DNA of 61,469 bases from Propionimicrobium sp963511305 (GTDB taxonomy: Bacteria; Actinomycetota; Actinomycetes; Propionibacteriales; Propionibacteriaceae): the NCBI GenBank assembly GCA_963511305.1, contig CAUPIJ010000009.1, positions 1 to 61,469 on the forward strand. Direction: 5' to 3'. The notes under the pieces are model-generated. The model worked only from the letters and a program-made list of their open reading frames with translations, searched no databases and was not told the origin of the DNA. A program made the position numbers and the translations under genes. Below are positions 7,453-16,294 of this stretch, in pieces (position 1 is the first letter of the stretch; every line of letters starts with the position of its first letter).

Positions 7453-9663
7453 GTGCCAATCATCTACACGAAAACTGACGAGGCCCCTGCCCTAGCCACC
7501 GCTTCGCTGTTGCCGATAATCAGGGCCTTCGCGAACAAGGCAGATGTCGAGTTCGCTGTCAGCGACATTTCGCTGTCCGCGCGCATTTTGGCTGCGGTCA
7601 GCCGGTGGCTGCCCGCGGAAAATCAGGTTTCTGACGATCTCGCTCGACTTCGAGAGCTAACCCAACATCCGCACGCCAACATCATTAAGCTGCCAAACAT
7701 CTCGGCTTCGGTTCCCCAGCTAAAGGCCGCGATCGCCGAGCTGCAGGCCAATGGCATCGCGGTTCCCGATTATCCGGACGAGCCCGCGAACAACGAGCAG
7801 CGCGGGATCCGTGCGGCTTATGACGCGGTTAAGGGCTCTGCGGTGAATCCGGTTTTGCGTCAGGGCAACTCCGATCGCAGGGCTCCGCTTGCTGTGAAGC
7901 GCTATGCGCGCAATCACCCTCACGAGATGAAGCCCTGGAGCGGTGATTGCAAGTCGAACGTAGCCACGATGACTACTGGGGATTTCGCCCACAACGAGAA
8001 GTCCGTGGTCATCGATCGGCCGCAACAGGTATCTATCCAGCACGTTTCGCCGGATGGCAACGCTACGGTTTTGAAGCATCTGGATCTGACTGCTGGCGAG
8101 ATCTTCGACGCCACGCTCATGCAGGCGTCGGCGTTGGACGAATTCCTGGTTAAAGCTATCGCTCAGGCCAAGGAGCAAGGCATTCTTTTCTCGGTTCATC
8201 TGAAGGCGACGATGATGAAGGTCAGTGATCCGATCATCTTCGGGCACGTAATCAAGGCATTCTTCTCTGGAGTTTTCGAAAACTTCGGTGAGCAGCTTGC
8301 TGCAACGGGGGCGAATCCGAACGACGGCTTGGGTCAGATCGTGTCGACTGTTGCCGCCATGCCGGACGATCAACGTGAGCAGATAGAGGCCGAACTCGCC
8401 GAGGCTCTAGAGCAGGGCCCGGATCTGGCTATGGTCGATTCGGCTAGGGGAATCACCTGTCTGCACGTGCCGAGCGACGTGATCATCGACGCCTCGATGC
8501 CCGCGATGGTCAGGGCTGGCGGCAAAATGTGGAACAAGGGCGGCGAGCTGCAGGAGACCCTGGCGGTAATCCCAGACAGTTCATATTCGGGCGTCTACCA
8601 GGCGGTTTTTGAGGATTGCCGCGCGAACGGCGCCTTCGACCCGAGCGAGCTGGGTACTGTCCAGAACGTCGGCTTGATGGCGATGGCCGCTGAAGAATAC
8701 GGCAGCCACGACAAAACCTTTGAGATTCAGGCGGACGGCAAGGTTCAGGTGTTAGCAGAGGACGGCAGCGTGCTGATTGAGCACGATGTCAAGGCCGGCG
8801 ACATCTGGCGCGGCTGTCAAACCAAGCGGGCAGCCGTCGAGGACTGGGTGAAGCTCGCCGTGACCAGGGCAAGAGCAACCGGCATGCCCGCTGTCTTCTG
8901 GCTGGACGAGGCCCGCAGCCACGATCGGCGGCTGATTTCGGCGGTTGAGAGCCAGCTTTCAGGCATTGATACCGACGGCTTGGAGATCTCGATCAAAGAC
9001 CCGGTCTCTGCCACGAAGTTCAGCCTCGAGCGGCTTCGCAGGGGCGAGGACACCATCGCCGTCACCGGCAATGTGCTCCGCGACTATCTGACCGACCTCT
9101 TCCCCATCATCGAGGTGGGTACTTCAGCCAAAATGCTTTCGATAGTTCCACTGCTGGCTGGTGGCAGCATCTTTGAGACCGGAGCGGGCGGTTCAGCACC
9201 CAAGCACGTTCAGCAGTTGGTGAGCGAGGGTCATCTTAGGTGGGATTCGCTCGGTGAGTTCCTGGCTCTGGCCGCGTCGTTTGAATACCAGGCCAAAGCC
9301 ACCCAGAACCTGCGAGCGGCGATTCTGGCCGAGACGCTGGACAGCGCTGTAGAGAGCCTGCTCGAGGACGGTTGCTCCCCCACTCGGCGCGTCGGAGAGG
9401 TCGACAACCCCGAAAGCCACTTCCACCTGGCAAAGAGGTGGGCCGCCGAATTGGCAGCGCAAAAGCAGGACGAGCAACTGGCCGAGAGCTTCGCGCCGCT
9501 AGCCGAAAATCTAGCGAGCAACGAGCAACAGATCGTCGAAGAGATGCGCGCAGCTCAGGGAAGCGAAAAAGATCTGGGCGGCTACTACTATGCGGACGAC
9601 GCTAAGGTCTCGGCAGTCATGAGGCCTAGTCAGACGCTGAACAGCATCATCGACAGCTTCTAG
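7453..9663 (+). CDS. icd: NADP-dependent isocitrate dehydrogenase, monomeric type
   Basis: About 736 residues, the length of the monomeric IDH family, which oxidatively decarboxylates isocitrate to 2-oxoglutarate with NADP in the TCA cycle. Family-typical segments include IIYTKTDEAPALAT at the N-terminus, KPWSGDCKSNVATM, FSVHLKATMMKVSDPI and the C-terminal TGAGGSAPKHVQQ. I prefer GTG at 7453 because CAAGGA is 8 nt upstream; the ATG at 7444 directly abuts that site. The stop overlaps the convergent MATE gene stop within CTAG. A probable operator shared with acn lies just upstream. Confidence 0.96.
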   Translation: MPIIYTKTDEAPALATASLLPIIRAFANKADVEFAVSDISLSARILAAVSRWLPAENQVSDDLARLRELTQHPHANIIKLPNISASVPQLKAAIAELQANGIAVPDYPDEPANNEQRGIRAAYDAVKGSAVNPVLRQGNSDRRAPLAVKRYARNHPHEMKPWSGDCKSNVATMTTGDFAHNEKSVVIDRPQQVSIQHVSPDGNATVLKHLDLTAGEIFDATLMQASALDEFLVKAIAQAKEQGILFSVHLKATMMKVSDPIIFGHVIKAFFSGVFENFGEQLAATGANPNDGLGQIVSTVAAMPDDQREQIEAELAEALEQGPDLAMVDSARGITCLHVPSDVIIDASMPAMVRAGGKMWNKGGELQETLAVIPDSSYSGVYQAVFEDCRANGAFDPSELGTVQNVGLMAMAAEEYGSHDKTFEIQADGKVQVLAEDGSVLIEHDVKAGDIWRGCQTKRAAVEDWVKLAVTRARATGMPAVFWLDEARSHDRRLISAVESQLSGIDTDGLEISIKDPVSATKFSLERLRRGEDTIAVTGNVLRDYLTDLFPIIEVGTSAKMLSIVPLLAGGSIFETGAGGSAPKHVQQLVSEGHLRWDSLGEFLALAASFEYQAKATQNLRAAILAETLDSAVESLLEDGCSPTRRVGEVDNPESHFHLAKRWAAELAAQKQDEQLAESFAPLAENLASNEQQIVEEMRAAQGSEKDLGGYYYADDAKVSAVMRPSQTLNSIIDSF

Positions 9664-10988
9664 CCGCCGACGCGCATCCATCTAGTGCCGCGCTGGCGCA
9701 GCCAAAGCGTCAGCGCGCGAATGGTCATGTACCAGCCGCCGTAGGCGATCCAGAGCCAGATCAGGCCCTGGTTGTCCTGCGGATTCGCCAAGACCCAGGC
9801 TGCGACTGCGGGCAAGAAGAGCAGCAGGTTGATCGCGCTCACTTTTGCCAGGTAGACGGTGTCACCCGCCCCCATCAGCACGCCGTCCAGCACGTAAACG
9901 CAGCCGGCCAGCGGCTGGCAAACCACTACTACCAGCAACGCGACGCTGACAGCCGTCTGAACGCCAGCGTCCGGCGAGAACAGTTTCGGCAGAAGCCACG
10001 AGCAGGCTAGCACGATGAGCGCCGCCCCAGTGCCGCCGTAGATACCCCAGCGTGTCATCTGCCTGGTTGTTGAACGCACGTATTTCACGTCGCCTGCGCC
10101 AAGATACTTGCCCGTGATGGATTGCGCGGCGATTGCGATTGCGTCCAGGCCGTTGGCGAGCAGGTTCCAGAGGTTAAGCACGATCTGGTGGGCGGCCAGC
10201 TGAACCGTTCCCAGCTTCGCGGCGCACGCTGATAGCACCAGCATCCCGATTCGCATAGCCAGCGTGCGAACAAGAATGGGCACGCCGTCCTTCCATGCGC
10301 TGGCCACGCCACTCATATCCGGGGGCAGACCTAGCCCGATCTGTCGGGATCGTCGCCAGACGATAGCAACCAGGATCGCGGCCATCAGATACTGGGCGAG
10401 TACGGTTCCGACGGCGGCACCAACCACTCCCCAGCCAGCCCAAAAGACCAGCGTTATGGACAGCGGCACGTTGATCACCGCGCCCAGGACCGAGACCAGC
10501 AGAGGCGTCCGGGTGTCCTGCAGGCCACGGATCACTCCGGTGGCCGCCTGCACCGAAAGCATCGCGGGAAGACCGAATCCGCTGACGGCAAGGTACTTCG
10601 TGCCCTCGGAAATCACGTCTGGCTCGGCGGCAAAGAGACCAAGAATCCAACCGCCAACCAGCGTGATCAGGATAGCCACCGAAACACCGATGAAGATGGC
10701 TAGCCAGATCGCGTCCACGCCAGCCTTCAGGCCCTTTGCCAGCTTTCCGGCACCGAGCGCCCTGGCGGTGGCTGCGGTAGTCGAATAGGCGAGGAAAATG
10801 CAGAGCCCAACGATGGTCAGCAACACGGTCTGGGCAAGGCCAAGCCCTGCCAGCGATTGCGTAGACCAATGCCCGATGATCGCGGAGTCTGCCAGCAACA
10901 GAACTGGCTGGACGAGCAAGGCACCGAGTGTCGGCACGGCCAACCGCAGAATCTCCCTGGTTGCCGTCGGGCGACTGCTATTACTCAA
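9660..10988 (-). CDS. MATE-family efflux transporter (DinF-like)
   Basis: About 442 residues with twelve predicted membrane helices, of the MATE/DinF family of cation-coupled multidrug or metabolite exporters. The N-terminal motif REILRLAVPTLGALLVQP and LADSAIIGHWST match the first MATE repeat. The second repeat begins near the middle with KDGVPILVRTLAMR. I chose TTG at 10988, which has GAGG 8 nt upstream; an ATG at 11018 is in frame but lacks a clear ribosome site. Substrate unknown. tRNA-Val lies upstream on the same strand. Confidence 0.9.
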   Translation of the reverse strand: MSNSSRPTATREILRLAVPTLGALLVQPVLLLADSAIIGHWSTQSLAGLGLAQTVLLTIVGLCIFLAYSTTAATARALGAGKLAKGLKAGVDAIWLAIFIGVSVAILITLVGGWILGLFAAEPDVISEGTKYLAVSGFGLPAMLSVQAATGVIRGLQDTRTPLLVSVLGAVINVPLSITLVFWAGWGVVGAAVGTVLAQYLMAAILVAIVWRRSRQIGLGLPPDMSGVASAWKDGVPILVRTLAMRIGMLVLSACAAKLGTVQLAAHQIVLNLWNLLANGLDAIAIAAQSITGKYLGAGDVKYVRSTTRQMTRWGIYGGTGAALIVLACSWLLPKLFSPDAGVQTAVSVALLVVVVCQPLAGCVYVLDGVLMGAGDTVYLAKVSAINLLLFLPAVAAWVLANPQDNQGLIWLWIAYGGWYMTIRALTLWLRQRGTRWMRVGG

Positions 10989-11057
10989 ACCAATTACCTC
11001 TACGCGAAGCCTAGCCATCTGGGGCTCAAGGCTAACCCTGGTGTGAAGAAAAACCGG

Positions 11058-11131
11058 TGGGCGCAGACGGACTCGAACCGCCGACCCTCTGCTTGTAAGG
11101 CAGATGCTCTAACCAACTGAGCTATGCGCCC
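11058..11131 (-). tRNA. tRNA-Val (anticodon UAC)
   Basis: A 74-nt cloverleaf on the minus strand. The acceptor stem is GGGCGCA/TGCGCCC, the D-arm GCTC/GAGC, the anticodon stem TCTGC/GCAGA with loop CTTACAA (anticodon TAC), and the T-arm contains the invariant TTCGAGT. The discriminator is A. CCA is not encoded: the bases after the discriminator are CCG. Confidence 0.97.
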
Positions 11132-11222
11132 GGAATTGAGCGATTTCGCAAATCGCACGAGAAGTAAGTTAAGCGTATTTCTAACTAAAACTCAAGCTGA
11201 CTATGAGCATAGGATGAAAGCC

Positions 11223-11918
11223 ATGAGCAATCGCAACGATTCGGTCAGCCCTCAGATCAAGGTCTTGACGGCCGCTGTTCTCGGCCTGGTTGCGTTATGG
11301 GCTTTTCTGGGCGCGCCTAACCCGTATGAGGGCGGCAAGACCGTCGACGGAAACCTGGTTGCGCAAGCGAAGGAAGCGGTTGGCCAGTTGCGGGTTACCC
11401 AGCCGGAGCGGCAATCCGAATACGCTAGGGCTCGGTTCGGGGAGTCTTGGGAGGACGTCGATGGCAACGGCTGCTACACCCGAAACGACGTTCTGGCTAG
11501 GGATCTCGAGGAAGTTCGATATCGCCCTGGATCTGATTGCGTGGTGGTCTCCGGCGTTTTGGATGACCCGTATAGCGGCGATCGGTTCGACTTCGATAAG
11601 TCAAATCCCGACTACATTCAGATCGATCATGTGGTTGCGCTGGCCGAGGCATGGCGTTCCGGAGCCTGGGCCTGGGACGATGATCAGCGCTTGGTCTTTG
11701 CTAATGATCCCCTGAATCTGTTGGCTGTCTCCGGGCAGACCAACGATGACAAGGCGTCCTCAGACGCAGCCGGCTGGCTGCCACCGAACAAGGATTTCCG
11801 GTGCGACTACGTGGCCAGGCAGGTCGTAGTCAAAAAGAAATACGACTTGTCCGTAGACGCTAAGGAGCTGGGCGTGATAACGCGTCTGCTCGACGGCTGC
11901 GAGACCCCTGGCAAATAG
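11223..11918 (+). CDS. Secreted HNH nuclease, DUF1524/GmrSD C-terminal type
   Basis: About 231 residues. One N-terminal membrane or signal helix (about residues 10-32) precedes an HNH-type nuclease domain. The motif DHVVALAEAWRSG supplies the first His, and FANDPLNLLAVSGQTND and NKDFRCDYV complete the pattern. Such stand-alone exported proteins are common in actinobacteria and probably degrade extracellular DNA; the role is inferred. I chose ATG at 11223 because AGGA lies 8 nt upstream. The reading frame extends upstream into the tRNA, which cannot be the true start. Confidence 0.88.
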   Translation: MSNRNDSVSPQIKVLTAAVLGLVALWAFLGAPNPYEGGKTVDGNLVAQAKEAVGQLRVTQPERQSEYARARFGESWEDVDGNGCYTRNDVLARDLEEVRYRPGSDCVVVSGVLDDPYSGDRFDFDKSNPDYIQIDHVVALAEAWRSGAWAWDDDQRLVFANDPLNLLAVSGQTNDDKASSDAAGWLPPNKDFRCDYVARQVVVKKKYDLSVDAKELGVITRLLDGCETPGK

Positions 11919-11919
11919 G

Positions 11920-12720
11920 CTAGTCAGCGGATCTTCTGGCGGCCCACCAGGCCAGTAGGCCGACTATTGCGGCCAACCCGAGCAGCACCACCAGATCTGG
12001 GACGCCCGCCACGTTCTTACTGAGCGATGTTTCGAGCTTGTGCTGAGAACCGGCGTCGAGGATGCCACCTAGTGCGCCGGTGGCGTCGGTGAATAGGAAC
12101 AGAAGGCCCAACGCAACGAAGATGGCTCCCGAGATTAGCGCCCACCTGGTGGTGGTTGCCCGACCGAACTTGATCTCCTTCGGCTGGAACCTTCCGGCGA
12201 CGTCTACCTTGTCCCAGAGCAGAGCCAGAACCGCCAGCGGAACGGCCATGCCTGCCGCGAAGATGGCAAGCAGGAATGCGCCGTAGAGCGGCGAGGATGA
12301 CATGGCCGCCATGGTCAAGATCGCGCCAAGAAGTGGCCCCGTGCAAGTTCCGGCGAGCCCGTAGACCATGCCCAGTACCAGCACCGAGAGCGGGCTGGAG
12401 CCGCCCTTAGCGCGCAAGCCCGGAATCGGAATTGTGAATCCCAGGGCGATGAACACGCCGATGACGATGAGCGCTACCCCACCGACCAGCGTCAACGTCT
12501 GCCTGTACTCGGCCAGGATGCGCCCCAAGGTGCCCGCGGCTAGACCCATCGGCACGAGCGTCAGCAGCGAGCCTAGATAGAAGATGCCGACCCGCCCCAT
12601 CAGCGTCCGCACTCGCGCGCCGAAGGCCATCGCGAAGAATGACGGCAATAGCATCGCCGAGCATGGACTGAAGATCGCCGCGATACCACCTAGGAACGCG
12701 GCTGCGAAGCCGATGTTCAC
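11920..12720 (-). CDS. Cytochrome c biogenesis / thiol reductant transporter, CcdA family
   Basis: A 266-residue polytopic membrane protein of the CcdA/DsbD-gamma family, which carries reducing equivalents across the membrane to extracytoplasmic thioredoxin-like proteins. Paired cysteines occur in the pseudo-symmetrical halves FSPCSAMLLPS and GLAGTCTGPLLG. Six helices are predicted, with a last helix before the terminal AARRSAD. The GTG start overlaps the stop of the DsbA-like gene by 4 bp, so the two act as a pair. Confidence 0.9.
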   Translation of the reverse strand: MNIGFAAAFLGGIAAIFSPCSAMLLPSFFAMAFGARVRTLMGRVGIFYLGSLLTLVPMGLAAGTLGRILAEYRQTLTLVGGVALIVIGVFIALGFTIPIPGLRAKGGSSPLSVLVLGMVYGLAGTCTGPLLGAILTMAAMSSSPLYGAFLLAIFAAGMAVPLAVLALLWDKVDVAGRFQPKEIKFGRATTTRWALISGAIFVALGLLFLFTDATGALGGILDAGSQHKLETSLSKNVAGVPDLVVLLGLAAIVGLLAWWAARRSAD

Positions 12721-13436
12721 TTACGTTCCGCCTTGGCGATTTCCTGATCGACCGCTGTTTCGAAGGCCTCTAGCGGCTGAGCCCCCGAAAGAACCTGGCC
12801 GCCGACAACGAACATCGGAACGGACGTGATGCCCAGCTGCTTGGCCTCGGCGTAGTCGTTTTGAACGAGCTTCATCAGATCGTCGCTGTTCAGATCTTTC
12901 TTGAACTTACCCATGTCGGGCACGCCGACCTCTTCGGCGATCTTAATCACCAGCGATTCCTCGACGGGCGGGTGACCACTGTCTGGCAAGGCCTTATATA
13001 GGGCAAGTTGATATTCGTGGTAGAGCCCCTGCTTGCCCGCTGCGCGCGCTGCCATAGCCGCATAGACGGAATCATCACCGAATACCGGCATATCCCTGAA
13101 TTCGAAACGCACCTTGCCCTCATCGAAGTAGTGCTGCAGCTGCGGCAACGTCTGCTCGGTGAAAATGGAGCAGAACGGGCACCTGTAGTCTGCCCATTCG
13201 ATCAACACGACCGGGGCATCGACGGGCCCCATGGCCATCGGGTCATCCGCCTGGCGACGAGGCAAGCTAGCGAAGAACTCCTCATCGGTCATCTCGGCGG
13301 GATCTTTCGAGGTCGTGGCTGAGGTCTGAGGTTGTTCAGAATCAGCGTTGTTCCCATTAGACGAAATTGCTAAGACGCCAATGATGACAACCGCGATAAC
13401 CCCGGCGATGATGGTGATGATTGCCTTACGGCTCAT
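12717..13436 (-). CDS. Membrane-anchored DsbA-like thioredoxin-fold protein
   Basis: About 239 residues: an N-terminal membrane anchor (MSRKAIITIIAGVIAVV), a Ser/Thr-rich spacer, then a DsbA-type thioredoxin fold with active site CPFC in WADYRCPFCSIF and the cis-Pro segment TSVPMFVVGG. It belongs to the thioredoxin-domain group with an inserted helical domain. It probably oxidises, reduces or isomerises disulfides of exported proteins and receives electrons from the downstream CcdA partner. The ATG at 13436 is preceded by AAGGAG at 5 nt; an upstream in-frame start at 13463 has no such site. Confidence 0.92.
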   Translation of the reverse strand: MSRKAIITIIAGVIAVVIIGVLAISSNGNNADSEQPQTSATTSKDPAEMTDEEFFASLPRRQADDPMAMGPVDAPVVLIEWADYRCPFCSIFTEQTLPQLQHYFDEGKVRFEFRDMPVFGDDSVYAAMAARAAGKQGLYHEYQLALYKALPDSGHPPVEESLVIKIAEEVGVPDMGKFKKDLNSDDLMKLVQNDYAEAKQLGITSVPMFVVGGQVLSGAQPLEAFETAVDQEIAKAERK

Positions 13437-13638
13437 TGCGTCTCCTTGTTTTTTGACTCTCAAGCAGGTTCAACCATACCGGGTAATTTGTTGCACCTAT
13501 ATTTCAAAATGCGCCTTACTGGAATACTCAAAGCTCTATGCCAACTTTTTAACAACTCAGTTTGTCGTCATATCTCGAATCATGAAATGATCTGATCAAG
13601 TTTTGAAATTAACGGTATTGATCCCGGAGGTGGCCAGC

Positions 13639-14430
13639 ATGACAGCCCCAGCATTAGTCCTGGTGTCGAATGGTCCAGCCGACAGCGCAGCAGAACAAGT
13701 AATTCACGCATTACGCAAGGAAATGCAGATTCGCCGCCCTGAGCTCTCCATTCACCTGGCTTTCTGTGGCTCGTCACCGACTGGCAAGCAGACCATCAAG
13801 AGGTTGAACAGCCGCGGCGTAAAAGAGGCCGTCTTGATCCCGCTGGATTTCACCCGCGTGGCTGGCGCCGACGACGCCACGGTCGCTCTTCACCAGAGCC
13901 TGATCGAAGACTTCCCTAAGATCAAGATTGGCCTAGCGAAACCGATTGGCCCGGTTTCCGAGTTGCTAAATATCGTTGACGAGCGGCTGCGAGCGGCTTT
14001 GACCGCTAACCGCTGCATCGAGCTGGACGGTCTGGTGCTCGCGGCTCCGAACTTCGGCGACACTCGTGGTTCAGCAATGTTGCAGCGCAGAGCCAGGCAG
14101 TGGTCTTCCCACCATAAGCTGCCGGTTGTTTTTGCTTGCGCGGACGGCTCAAGCTCCTCGGTCAGGTCTGCGGTTTCTTCCCTGCACGATCAGGGACGTC
14201 GCTCGATCGCGGTGGGCTCGCTTTTCCTGTCGCCCGACCGCGACTACCGCTCGCTTTACGAGCACTCCCTGGCAAGCAGAACCATCGCGGTCAGCTCGCC
14301 CTTCGGCCCCGACCCGAGGCTGTGCAACCTGATCATGGCCCGCTACTCGTTCGAGGCCATGCACATGCTAGATATGGTGGAAGAAATCGCCGCGGAGCCC
14401 TCCAACGTCACCCAGATGCACCTGGGATAA
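13639..14430 (+). CDS. CbiX/sirohydrochlorin chelatase-like protein lacking catalytic histidines
   Basis: About 263 residues with two chelatase-like half domains. The first opens with LVLVSNGPADSAAEQ, aligning with the CbiX motif normally reading as HGSR, and contains KEAVLIPLDFTRVAGADD, where families with activity carry a second His. The second half opens LVLAAPNFGDTRGSA. Both expected metal-binding histidines are therefore missing, so chelatase activity is doubtful. The ATG at 13639 has GGAGG 8 nt upstream. No other tetrapyrrole gene is nearby. Confidence 0.75.
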   Translation: MTAPALVLVSNGPADSAAEQVIHALRKEMQIRRPELSIHLAFCGSSPTGKQTIKRLNSRGVKEAVLIPLDFTRVAGADDATVALHQSLIEDFPKIKIGLAKPIGPVSELLNIVDERLRAALTANRCIELDGLVLAAPNFGDTRGSAMLQRRARQWSSHHKLPVVFACADGSSSSVRSAVSSLHDQGRRSIAVGSLFLSPDRDYRSLYEHSLASRTIAVSSPFGPDPRLCNLIMARYSFEAMHMLDMVEEIAAEPSNVTQMHLG

Positions 14431-14486
14431 TCGCTTTCCAGGCGCGCCTAACTACACATTTAGCTTTATAACCGTAGGGTGCAAAT

Positions 14487-15092
14487 GTGTCAGATCATCC
14501 TCCGGTTGTTAAGTTGCCCACGCATCAATTCGATGAGTTAAGTTCTCAGGTTCTTTCGTTCAATTGGCGTCCGGAGATTTTCGTCTCGCAGATGCCCTCT
14601 CCACAGCGAATCGCGCCATTTTCAATCGCGATCGAGGCAGAGATTGAGCAGACCACAGGCGATCCGGTGGGTAGCTCTCGCCTGGTGATCCTGCACGATC
14701 CGGACGGCAACCCGGCCTGGGATGGCACCTATCGTTGCGTCTCGCTGGTTCAGGCGGATGTCGAGTTAGAGATGGCGATGGATCCTTTGCTGGCCGAGGT
14801 GGGATGGAACTGGCTCAACGATTCTCTCGGTCAATTCGACGCGATCTACCGTGCGGCCTCAGGAACCGTTACGGCGATAACTAGCCAGAGTTTCGGTGCA
14901 CTGGAGAATTCAGCCACAGCCGAGATCGAGATTCGTTCGTCTTGGACCCCCGAGATCGACGAGCGAGGCATCGTTCCTCACCTCGAGGCCTGGCAGCAGT
15001 TGCAGTGCTTCACCTGCGGCCTGCCTCCACTGGCTCCTGGAATCTCCATGATCAATCGGCGCGACAAGGCCAAAAAGCGCGAGGCACGATGA
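14487..15092 (+). CDS. DUF3000 family protein
   Basis: A 201-residue DUF3000 protein, an actinobacterial family of unknown function regularly found beside RNase D. It is soluble, with conserved segments RLVILHDPDGNPAWDGTYR and PHLEAWQQLQCFTCGLPPL. The GTG start follows AGGGTG. Its TGA overlaps the ATG of the RNase D gene (ATGA), indicating translational coupling. Confidence 0.92.
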   Translation: MSDHPPVVKLPTHQFDELSSQVLSFNWRPEIFVSQMPSPQRIAPFSIAIEAEIEQTTGDPVGSSRLVILHDPDGNPAWDGTYRCVSLVQADVELEMAMDPLLAEVGWNWLNDSLGQFDAIYRAASGTVTAITSQSFGALENSATAEIEIRSSWTPEIDERGIVPHLEAWQQLQCFTCGLPPLAPGISMINRRDKAKKREAR

Positions 15093-16294
15093 AAACCCTG
15101 AAACACCCCGCTCAAAAGCCCTCCGTGGTTAATACGCCGGAGAGCTGGGAGCAGATGATCTGCAGCATCGCCAACGCAAGCGGCCCGGTGGCAATCGACG
15201 TCGAGCGGGCGCAGAGCTTCAGATACTCCGACAAGGCCTATCTGGTGCAGATCCGCAGGGCTGGCGCTGGCACCTTCCTGATCGATCCGATCGCTTTCGA
15301 GGACGGGCAGATCGCGGATTTCAGCGAGCTAAGCCAGGCTATCGGCGACGGAGAGTGGATCTTGCACGCCGCAACCCAGGACCTGCCGAATCTCTGGGAG
15401 CTGAATATGCGTCCGGCTAGCCTTTTCGACACCGAATTGGCCGGTCGCCTGCTTGGTTTTGAGCGGGTTAACCTCGCCGCGATGATCGAAAGGTACTTTG
15501 ATCTGCACCTGGAAAAGCAGCATTCTGCTGACGACTGGTCTACCCGACCGATTCCAGATGACTGGATCGATTACGCGGCTCTCGACGTCGAGCTGCTGAT
15601 CGAGATGCGCGAGAAGATTATCGACGAACTAGAAGAGGCGGGCAAGGACGAGATCGCAAGGCAGGAGTTCGCCTATCTGATCGAGTGGGCTGAGAGGCAC
15701 GAGCCCAGCGATACACACACGAATTGGCGAAGAACCTCTGGCATTCAGGACGTCCACAGCAGGCGTGGAATGGCATTGGTCCGCGAGCTTTACCTGCGCC
15801 GAGATGAGATTGCCAAGCGTCTGGACAAAGCTCCGCACAAGATCCTGATCGACAAGGCGATCAGCGAGCTAGCCAGCAAGACCAGCGAGGACAAAGTTCC
15901 TACGGCATCTGCCATGCGTAGCGTCTTAGGATTCAAGCGACGCGAGGCCAGGAAACACCAGTCAACCTGGCAAGAGGCGCTGGAGACCGTGGCCGGGCTG
16001 CCCAAGAACGAACTGCCGGAAATCCGCGTGAAGTCTTCTGGTGTGCCAAAGCCACGCGCCTGGCAGAGGATTAACCCGGATGCAGCCAAGCGCTGGGAGG
16101 CCGTGCGCCCGAAAATCGTTGAGCGCGCCGAAGAGATGAAGCTTCCGGTGGAAAATCTGGTTTCACCCAGGGCACTGCGCGAGCTTTTGTGGGAGCCTGA
16201 GCTGGATCTCGATGCTCAGCTGCGCGAGCTTGGCGTGCGGGAGTGGCAGCGCGAGGAAATCCTGCCGATTATCGAGGCTCAGCTAGCCGGCTAG
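15089..16294 (+). CDS. rnd: Ribonuclease D-like 3'-5' exonuclease with HRDC domains
   Basis: About 401 residues. The N-terminal DEDDy exonuclease domain has AIDVERAQSFRYSD (Asp and Glu), LHAATQDLPNL (Asp) and YAALDVELLIEM (Tyr and Asp). The C-terminal half carries HRDC-type helical nucleic-acid-binding repeats. RNase D trims 3' ends of tRNA and other stable RNAs. It starts within the DUF3000 stop, and its 3' end overlaps the convergent dxs gene by 12 bp. Confidence 0.94.
   Translation: MKTLKHPAQKPSVVNTPESWEQMICSIANASGPVAIDVERAQSFRYSDKAYLVQIRRAGAGTFLIDPIAFEDGQIADFSELSQAIGDGEWILHAATQDLPNLWELNMRPASLFDTELAGRLLGFERVNLAAMIERYFDLHLEKQHSADDWSTRPIPDDWIDYAALDVELLIEMREKIIDELEEAGKDEIARQEFAYLIEWAERHEPSDTHTNWRRTSGIQDVHSRRGMALVRELYLRRDEIAKRLDKAPHKILIDKAISELASKTSEDKVPTASAMRSVLGFKRREARKHQSTWQEALETVAGLPKNELPEIRVKSSGVPKPRAWQRINPDAAKRWEAVRPKIVERAEEMKLPVENLVSPRALRELLWEPELDLDAQLRELGVREWQREEILPIIEAQLAG

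Noticed and set aside
11058..11918. tRNA-Val as an integration site with the HNH gene as a mobile cargo
   Set aside because: No duplicated tRNA 3' end, integrase or att-like repeat is visible; the HNH gene lies on the 5' side of the tRNA.
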